Origin: Myxococcales bacterium
Lineage (GTDB): Bacteria > Myxococcota_A > Bradymonadia > Bradymonadales > Bradymonadaceae
Reading direction: 5' to 3'
Length of the DNA: 10,911 nucleotides
Assembly: GCA_007120915.1 (NCBI GenBank)
Contig: SKMT01000392.1
Span: 1-10,911, forward strand
Shown here: positions 6,220 through 10,911 of the stretch, one piece after another
How the letters are laid out: each line of letters opens with the position of its first letter
Position numbering within the stretch: position 1 is the first letter of the stretch
Notes under the pieces: model-generated
What the model was told of the DNA's origin: nothing
The model's database searches: none
Seen by the model: only the letters and a program-made list of their open reading frames with translations
Translations under genes and position numbers: made by a program

Positions 6220-8421
6220 ATGAACCAAGATCCGTGCGTGCTGCTGATCTCCCCGGGGATCATCAAGTGGGAGGACATGGACTTCGGGTTGCCCCACCTG
6301 GTCAGTATCGGGGGATATATTCAGGAACAGATGGACGTTCGCGTCGAAATTCTGGATCTGAACTACGAGGGGGGCGACCACCGGCAGTTGGAGCGAACAC
6401 TCGAAGAGCTGGGGCCCTATCACGTCATCGGGCTCTCCTGCTTTTCGAGCTTCGATTATATGCGGGTGATGACGCTGGCCCGCTTTCTCAAGAGGCTGTA
6501 CCCGCAGGTGCCGCTGGTAACCGGGGGCTACCACGCCAGTGCGCTTCCTGAAGATGTGATCTTCGACGGTTCCCCCTTCGACGCGGCGATTCCGGGGGAG
6601 GGGGAGGCGGCGATGCTCGAGGTTACGAAGACCGTCGTCGGTGGCGGGCAAATCGACAAGGGGGTGTGGCCACAAAAGGTCGTCGAAGATCTCGATGAGT
6701 TGCCCATGTATCAGTGGCAGCTTCTCGACCGGTACTGGCCCCGGGCCCAGGACATCGGTCGCAAGTTCCAGATCTATCTGTCGCGAGGTTGTCCGTTCCG
6801 ATGCACGTTCTGCATGGAACGGGCGAAGACTGGGTATCGCTGGCGCGCCTACAGCGCCGAACGAGCTGTCGCCGAGTTGGAGCGGCTCGCTGAATTTACG
6901 GATCTGTCGGAATGGATCGTCAACATCGCCGATCCGCTGTTCGGCATCGACCCGAAGTGGCGGCGCGCTGTGTTGGAGGGGATCATCGAAAAGCAGTTGT
7001 TGCCCCGCCAGTACTGGACGCTGACCCGGTCGGACAACCTCAAAGAAGAGGACGTTCAACTGCTGGCAGATGCCCATTTTTCCATTGGAATCGGCATGGA
7101 GACGGGAAGCCCGAAGATGCTGCAGCTGATGCAGAAAACCCGGAATCCTCAGGGGTATCTCGACGCCCAGCGTCGCCTGGCGCGGCTTAGCCGCGAAAAG
7201 GGGCTGAACTGGTCGGCGAATATCATCGTCGGACATCCCGGCGAGACGATGGAGACGATGCGCCAGACCCGCGACTTCGTCTACGAGGTATTCGCCTCGG
7301 CAAAGGAGACCTGCGGGTGGGTATCGCTGGCGCCGTTTCGGCTCTATCCGGGCTCTCACGTCCACGAGGCGATCGACCATTACCGCGACGAGTACGGGGC
7401 GACGTTTTACCACCCGGAGTGGTGGAAGAGCTGGTACGACGGCCCCTTTCGCGCCCAGCATATCGACCCGAGCGATGAACTCGACTACGAAAGTCGCGTC
7501 AACTTCATGTACGACAACTACCGCCCGATTATCGAAGAGGTGATCGAGAAGTTCCGGGGGCAGGGCCGGAGTGTGGACCGGGTGTTCGACAAGAGTCTGG
7601 CGCGCCAGAAGAAACTGATGTCCGATCAGATGCGCAACCGACTGCTTCGCCGCGCTGCCAGAAGCCGTCGTCGACTCGACGATGATACGAGCGGCGCCGA
7701 AGATACGCCGGTTCTGGAGCATCCGATTGGGCTTCATATCAAAGACGAATGGGTGCGCCGACGAGAGTCGGCGGTGCGGCGGCTTCTGCAACGAGGCGTG
7801 CTTCGCACCGAGCGGCTGGTGGAGGCATTTCTCAAAGTCGACCCCCGGGACTATCTGAGCGGCGAGGAGGCAGACAGCTTTCTGCGAAACGCTGATGACG
7901 TTCCGAAGAAGGAGGGCGAACCGGCGAGCTGGCTGGGCATCGACACCTGTGCCACCGCCTTCGAAGCGCTAAATCCCGGGCTCGGCGACCGGGCCGCCGA
8001 TCTGCTGGCGTCGCGGGGGTACGTAACGGCGCTGTTTTCGGAGCTGGTCGGTGAAAACGGTGAGGTCAAAGCGGTGCACCCCGCCGGCTGGTGGTCGAGT
8101 CGTAGACTCAAAAAATCACTGAGGACACGGGCGAATGTCGACGTCGGGGCAGGAACAGCGACCACGATGCAGGGACTCGACGGTGAATACGACGCGATCT
8201 GGTTCGGTGGGGCGTGGCCGTCGATCCCGGAGGCAGTATGCGACCATCTTCGCGCCCCGACGGGCCGGATGGTCACCTTTGTGGGCCCGCGGATTCGGGC
8301 GCAGGATCTGGTCTGTCTGACCCATCGCGACGACGAGCTGCACGAGCGGATCGTCGCCCGGGTTCAGGTGCCCGTGGTGGCAGGGCCGAACGGCTGGCTT
8401 TCGAAGCCGAAGGCGTCGTGA
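6220..8421 (+). CDS. B12-binding domain radical SAM protein fused to a degenerate PCMT-like domain
   Basis: This 733-residue protein has three parts. Residues 1-150 form a cobalamin-binding-like Rossmann domain (VLLISPGII; GLSCFSSFDYMR; LVTGGYHAS; IPGEGEAAML). Residues 180-390 are a radical SAM core with C191-x3-C195-x2-C198 in SRGCPFRCTFCME, IGIGMETGS and IIVGHPGET. After a basic helical linker, residues 510-733 align with protein-L-isoaspartate O-methyltransferases: RGVLRTERLVEAFLKVDP, an ungapped 42-residue block (559-600), and GEYDAIWFGGAWPSIPEAV. The methyltransferase SAM motif ExGxGxG has become D594-L-L-A-S-R-G600, losing two glycines, so this domain may bind the substrate instead of methylating it. 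Cobalamin radical SAM enzymes often C-methylate peptides. The fusion beside very Asp-rich lipoproteins is notable. Only a weak GAGG precedes the start. Confidence 0.88.
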   Translation: MNQDPCVLLISPGIIKWEDMDFGLPHLVSIGGYIQEQMDVRVEILDLNYEGGDHRQLERTLEELGPYHVIGLSCFSSFDYMRVMTLARFLKRLYPQVPLVTGGYHASALPEDVIFDGSPFDAAIPGEGEAAMLEVTKTVVGGGQIDKGVWPQKVVEDLDELPMYQWQLLDRYWPRAQDIGRKFQIYLSRGCPFRCTFCMERAKTGYRWRAYSAERAVAELERLAEFTDLSEWIVNIADPLFGIDPKWRRAVLEGIIEKQLLPRQYWTLTRSDNLKEEDVQLLADAHFSIGIGMETGSPKMLQLMQKTRNPQGYLDAQRRLARLSREKGLNWSANIIVGHPGETMETMRQTRDFVYEVFASAKETCGWVSLAPFRLYPGSHVHEAIDHYRDEYGATFYHPEWWKSWYDGPFRAQHIDPSDELDYESRVNFMYDNYRPIIEEVIEKFRGQGRSVDRVFDKSLARQKKLMSDQMRNRLLRRAARSRRRLDDDTSGAEDTPVLEHPIGLHIKDEWVRRRESAVRRLLQRGVLRTERLVEAFLKVDPRDYLSGEEADSFLRNADDVPKKEGEPASWLGIDTCATAFEALNPGLGDRAADLLASRGYVTALFSELVGENGEVKAVHPAGWWSSRRLKKSLRTRANVDVGAGTATTMQGLDGEYDAIWFGGAWPSIPEAVCDHLRAPTGRMVTFVGPRIRAQDLVCLTHRDDELHERIVARVQVPVVAGPNGWLSKPKAS

Positions 8422-9182
8422 TGGTTGCAGCCGATGGTATCTGCCTGGAGTTTCGGCCCCATGTCGAGTTGCACTACCGAATCTTGTCACAGATCGACCT
8501 GGGCGATAACGCCGCAAATCTGTTCCGTGGGGAGACTCAGCCTCCTCGGTGGGCCGAAGAGTTGCAGAGGCTCTACCGCCGGGCTCCGGGGCGGTTGATG
8601 CTGCAGGTGGTTGCGTTGATTGCCGAGGATCTAGATGTGCTGCTTCAGCTTTTGGAGCCGGGGCAGTTCGATGCATTCGATGATGCGGACAGTCGTCGTC
8701 TGGCCCGGCGGTTCTCGGAGATTCTTCAGCGAGAAGAAGAGAGATGGCTGCCGGAGGCGGTATCGTCGCCACTACCGGGCTGGTTGGACGTGCTTGCGCA
8801 GTGCCGACGGCATCTGTGGAGCCAACTCGACGCGGACTGTCCACCGCTGCGGATTATCGATGTGCCGTCACTGGCCGATGGGGAGTGGACACACGGGAGG
8901 GCGACGACAGTGGGCGGCGAACGGGTGGTAGCCGTGTCGCTCGATGTCGGTGAGGCGGCGTTCGTGCAACTGTTGCACGAAGAGATTCATCCGGTGACCG
9001 ATCCGGTGGTGCGACAGCAGTTCGGCGACCGGGTTCGCGGCACGGCCCCGGGCGATGAAGGCTACGAAATACACCGGGAGATCGAAGGGGTGGCCGTCGA
9101 GGTGGGGCGCGCACTGGTGGAGGAGCGGGCGCCACAGTTTCGGGAGTTGTACCGGCGATGGGAGAGGCGGTACGGGCCGTAG
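8421..9182 (+). CDS. Putative HExxH metallopeptidase-like protein of the radical SAM operon
   Basis: No named family was recognised. The start is placed at the ATG at 8421, which shares one base with the preceding stop (TGATG) and has AAGG 7 bases upstream; a GTG at 8418 is an alternative. This gives 253 residues without signal peptide or membrane segment, so the protein should be cytoplasmic. The N-terminal half is helical and leucine-rich. The notable element is H186-E-E-I-H190 in FVQLLHEEIHPVTDP, a zincin-type Zn-binding and catalytic motif. About 30 residues later comes the helix REIEGVAVEVG, whose E220 or E222 could be the third ligand of a gluzincin. Its tight coupling to the radical SAM gene suggests a role in trimming the modified lipoproteins or their precursors. 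Peptidase activity is inferred from the motif only. Confidence 0.72.
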   Translation: MVAADGICLEFRPHVELHYRILSQIDLGDNAANLFRGETQPPRWAEELQRLYRRAPGRLMLQVVALIAEDLDVLLQLLEPGQFDAFDDADSRRLARRFSEILQREEERWLPEAVSSPLPGWLDVLAQCRRHLWSQLDADCPPLRIIDVPSLADGEWTHGRATTVGGERVVAVSLDVGEAAFVQLLHEEIHPVTDPVVRQQFGDRVRGTAPGDEGYEIHREIEGVAVEVGRALVEERAPQFRELYRRWERRYGP

Positions 9183-9227
9183 GATCGCTCCGGGGGAGCT
9201 AGGCCGGCGGGCCGCCAGCGGTCCAGG

Positions 9228-10430
9228 TCACCACGCCGCTTCGAGCATTTGCTCGATGTCGTCGGCCGTCGGTTCCAGACCGACTGGCAGATTCGGCATG
9301 AAGGGGTCGTCGATGGTCGCTTCGGCGATGTCGCGCAGAATCGACTTGTCGGCGCCTTCGATGTCGCGAAGCCGGGAGGGAAGGCCCAGCCCGTCGCGGA
9401 TTTCGGCGACGCGGGAGGCGATAGCCTCCGGCTTGTCGTCGGCGTCGCTTACGCCCAGTGCGTCGGCGAGCAGGTCGCGGCGCCCGTCGACGTGTTCGAA
9501 CAGATAGCGAAGGGCGTCGGGGGTGATCACGGCGTGGGCGAGCCCCTGCTGGATTTGAAAGCCGTCGCGCAGGGTGTGGCCGAAGGCGTGGATCAGCGAC
9601 AGGGTGTTTACATCGGGGCGGCCGATGCCGAACTGCTCCAGGATCAGCCCCTGGCAGATGGGACGCAGATTCTCGGCGGTCGGTTCGCCCTCGCCGAGTT
9701 GCTCGAGTCCGTCGGCCATCAGCGCGATGCCGTGGGTGGCCGTGGCGTCGGTGATGGGGGTGGAGTGACGGGTGTAGAGCGTCTCCAGCCCCTTGTTGAA
9801 CCCGTTCATCGCCGAGCCGGCCAGGATGTGGCGCGGCGTGGTGGCGAACAGCTCTGGGTCGTGGAAGATGGCGGTGGGCATCAGCCGACGGTCTTTGATG
9901 CCGCCGCCGGCCGGTTCGTCGACCAGCCCGTTTTCGGGGGTGGCGCTGACCCCGGCGACGATGGAGATGTCGGCGCCGGCGAGCGTGGTGGGCACGGCGA
10001 CGATGGGAAGCCGCGGGTTGTCGCCCATCTTGAAGGTGCGGGTCTCTGCGAGTTCTCGTCCCGCATCTTCGGGGCTGTCGCTTCTCGTCGACAGAATGGA
10101 GGTGGATTTACTGACATCCAGGCTTGAGCCACCGCCGACGGCGACCAGCACGTCGGCGCCGTGTTCGCGGGCAGCTTCGAGCGCCCGGGCGGCCGTGCCG
10201 AGTCGCTTTCTGGGAGTGACTTCGGCGAAGACCCCGGCGAGCCGGTCGCCCAGCCCATCTTTGACCGGATTCATCACCCCGGGATTGTCGGCGACCTTCT
10301 CGCCGGTGACCACCAGCGCCTTGTCGAAGCCCTGCTTTTCAAGCTCGTCGGCCATCGAGGCGATGCAGCCGGTGCCGAAGCGGATGACGCCGGGCGAGTA
10401 GTCGAAGCGAAATTCGTCATACAGTTTCAT
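9228..10430 (-). CDS. Iron-type (group III) alcohol dehydrogenase homologue with altered metal site
   Basis: This 400-residue protein has the full iron-containing alcohol dehydrogenase fold: an N-terminal NAD(P)-binding part with VAVGGGSSLDVSKS (97-110) and VAVPTTLAGAD (145-154), then a helical C-terminal domain. Compared with E. coli FucO (ligands D196, H200, H263, H277), the equivalent positions are N209 and K213 (in MNGFNKGLE), H281 (LIHAFGH) and Q295 (IQQG), so only one ligand remains. H285 matches the second His of HxxxH. Whether metal is bound is therefore doubtful. The overall pattern (FDYSPGVIRFG, PVKDGLGDRLAGVF, AGSAMNGF, VDGRRDLLADALGV) recalls haloarchaeal proteins of this family. 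GGAG (10442-10439) precedes the start with 8-base spacing. The gene converges on the radical SAM operon, 45 bases away, with no clear terminator between. Confidence 0.9.
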   Translation of the reverse strand: MKLYDEFRFDYSPGVIRFGTGCIASMADELEKQGFDKALVVTGEKVADNPGVMNPVKDGLGDRLAGVFAEVTPRKRLGTAARALEAAREHGADVLVAVGGGSSLDVSKSTSILSTRSDSPEDAGRELAETRTFKMGDNPRLPIVAVPTTLAGADISIVAGVSATPENGLVDEPAGGGIKDRRLMPTAIFHDPELFATTPRHILAGSAMNGFNKGLETLYTRHSTPITDATATHGIALMADGLEQLGEGEPTAENLRPICQGLILEQFGIGRPDVNTLSLIHAFGHTLRDGFQIQQGLAHAVITPDALRYLFEHVDGRRDLLADALGVSDADDKPEAIASRVAEIRDGLGLPSRLRDIEGADKSILRDIAEATIDDPFMPNLPVGLEPTADDIEQMLEAAW

Positions 10431-10479
10431 CGTCAGATCTCCGTCGTCTCGTCGAAAGAATCAGCCAGTGTGAGCCGAC

Positions 10480-10493
10480 GGTGTTTTAACACC
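10480..10493. promoter_or_regulatory. Palindrome GGTGTT-TT-AACACC upstream of the dehydrogenase
   Basis: A perfect 6-bp inverted repeat with a 2-base centre lies 50 bases before the dehydrogenase start, where a repressor or activator site would be expected. A second perfect repeat, GCGCGC-N10-GCGCGC, follows at 10496-10517. No regulator is encoded nearby. Confidence 0.35.
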
Positions 10494-10523
10494 CGGCGCG
10501 CGAGCTTCCCAGCGCGCAAGAAA

Positions 10524-10773
10524 GCGCAGGGATGCCTTGTGCTCCCGAGCACCTCAGGCGCGCTGTTTGCGCCTGACTGATACAGCCACGTGGCTTGTCC
10601 TCGTGATGACCAACCCCACAAATCACCAAATCGTCGTTCCCCCACATGATTGGGATTTATTGTCGACGGTTCGGAGTGGTCCGTACCTTCGATTCACGAG
10701 GGCAAGCCACGCGGCTGTCTACGTCGGCCTGGACTGCGGCCGATTTGCTCGGGAGCGCAAGGCATCCCTGCGC
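10524..10773. repeat. 250-bp nested inverted repeat in a gene-free interval
   Basis: The 367-base gap 10431-10797 holds no convincing gene but a large self-complementary structure. Outer arms 10524-10551 and 10746-10773 (28 bases) pair with one mismatch. Inner arms 10582-10606 and 10694-10718 (25 bases) pair with two mismatches. A third stem, 10629-10636 with 10664-10671, continues in exactly the same register. The left spacer between outer and inner arms contains a perfect hairpin TCAGGCGC-N7-GCGCCTGA (10554-10576), and the right spacer has CGGCC/GGCCG. Three of the four mismatches are G-U pairs in a plus-strand RNA. It may be a MITE-like element, an extended palindromic repeat or a structured RNA. 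No target-site duplication was seen at the edges. Confidence 0.75.
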
Positions 10774-10797
10774 GGTGGCCGTTTCGGCGACGGGGGG

Positions 10798-10911
10798 TTA
10801 ATCAACGAACGTGGTCGGCGGCTCCAACGCCGGCACCGCCTCTTCGATCTCGTCGCGCTGATCCTCGAACCAGTCGGGAAGCACGAAGTTGGTGCCCAGC
10901 TCTTCGACGGA
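10798..10911 (-). CDS. C-terminal end of a probable VOC-family ring-cleaving dioxygenase (partial)
   Basis: The last 37 codons of a minus-strand gene enter from the right edge and end with TAA at 10798-10800. The visible tail contains GTNFVLPDWFEDQRDEIEEA followed by VPALEPP. This closely resembles the C-terminus of vicinal-oxygen-chelate ring-cleaving dioxygenases (MhqO/PcpA/LinE-like), which typically end with a Phe-Leu-Pro-Pro-Trp-Leu, Arg, Glu-Ile-Glu, Leu-Pro-Pro pattern. Those enzymes open hydroquinone or catechol-type rings using Fe(II). No catalytic residue lies in the visible part, so the call rests only on the tail. It is on the same strand as the alcohol dehydrogenase, but separated from it by the inverted repeat. 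Confidence 0.55.
   Translation of the reverse strand, partial: SVEELGTNFVLPDWFEDQRDEIEEAVPALEPPTTFVD

Noticed and set aside
6013..7791. 592-codon open frame on the minus strand
   Set aside because: It lies antiparallel to the radical SAM fusion and lipoprotein B, lacks recognisable domains and is rich in His/Arg/Leu, as expected of a shadow frame in GC-rich DNA.
8214..8420. 69-residue N-terminal extension of the HExxH protein
   Set aside because: It overlaps the end of the radical SAM fusion in another frame, is Arg/Gly/Pro-rich like out-of-frame GC-rich DNA, and the overlapping start at 8421 has a ribosome site.
9183..9227. Terminator between the convergent radical SAM operon and dehydrogenase
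   Set aside because: GGCC-GGCG-GGCC could form a 4-bp stem, but it is too short and no T-run follows on either strand.
9249..10127. 292-codon open frame on the plus strand
   Set aside because: It is antisense to the clearly conserved alcohol dehydrogenase homologue; its Gly/Val/Asp-rich content reflects codon mirroring.
10433..10645. 70-codon minus-strand open frame in the inverted-repeat region
   Set aside because: It runs through the left arms of the repeat, has no ribosome site or familiar motif, and its sequence is dictated by the palindrome.

Overview
The window comes from a GC-rich bacterial chromosome. The acidic proteome, the Asp/Ala/Gly-rich lipoprotein linkers, a near-consensus sigma-54 promoter and an alcohol dehydrogenase resembling haloarchaeal enzymes together suggest a salt-adapted deltaproteobacterial or Myxococcota-type organism, perhaps of the Bradymonadales. 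This placement is inferred from style; no marker gene is present.

Layout. (1) Bases 1-1337 (+): a fumarylacetoacetate hydrolase family gene cut by the left edge, then an ElaA-type GNAT acetyltransferase. (2) Bases 1403-2202 (+): a sigma-54 (-24/-12) promoter candidate and a UPF0173/UlaG-like metallo-beta-lactamase-fold hydrolase, followed by a possible 19-codon lipobox mini-ORF. (3) Bases 2306-3796 (-): a RHH-antitoxin/PIN-toxin pair with a repeated ATGTATAC operator candidate, then two overlapping fluoride-channel genes (crcB/fluC). (4) Bases 3894-9182 (+): a compact five-gene unit. (5) Bases 9228-10430 (-): an iron-type alcohol dehydrogenase homologue lacking most of its metal ligands. (6) Bases 10431-10797: no gene, but a 250-bp nested inverted repeat able to form one long hairpin. 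(7) Bases 10798-10911 (-): the last 37 codons of what looks like a VOC ring-cleaving dioxygenase.

The most interesting region is 3894-9182. Its order is lipoprotein A, radical SAM/SPASM enzyme, lipoprotein B, B12-binding radical SAM enzyme fused to a degenerate isoaspartyl-methyltransferase-like domain, and a HExxH protein. The two lipoproteins are paralogues. Each has a signal peptide with lipobox, a second hydrophobic segment right behind the lipidated Cys, one or two copies of a Cys-Leu-x-(Ile/Leu)-x-Pro motif, a very Asp-rich low-complexity section and a conserved C-terminal tail. Short gaps or overlaps between the genes suggest co-expression. The arrangement looks like a peptide-modification (RiPP-like) pathway whose substrates are cell-envelope lipoproteins: two radical SAM enzymes as modifiers and the HExxH protein as a possible processing peptidase. 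This is a hypothesis from architecture and neighbourhood; the chemistry cannot be read from the sequence.
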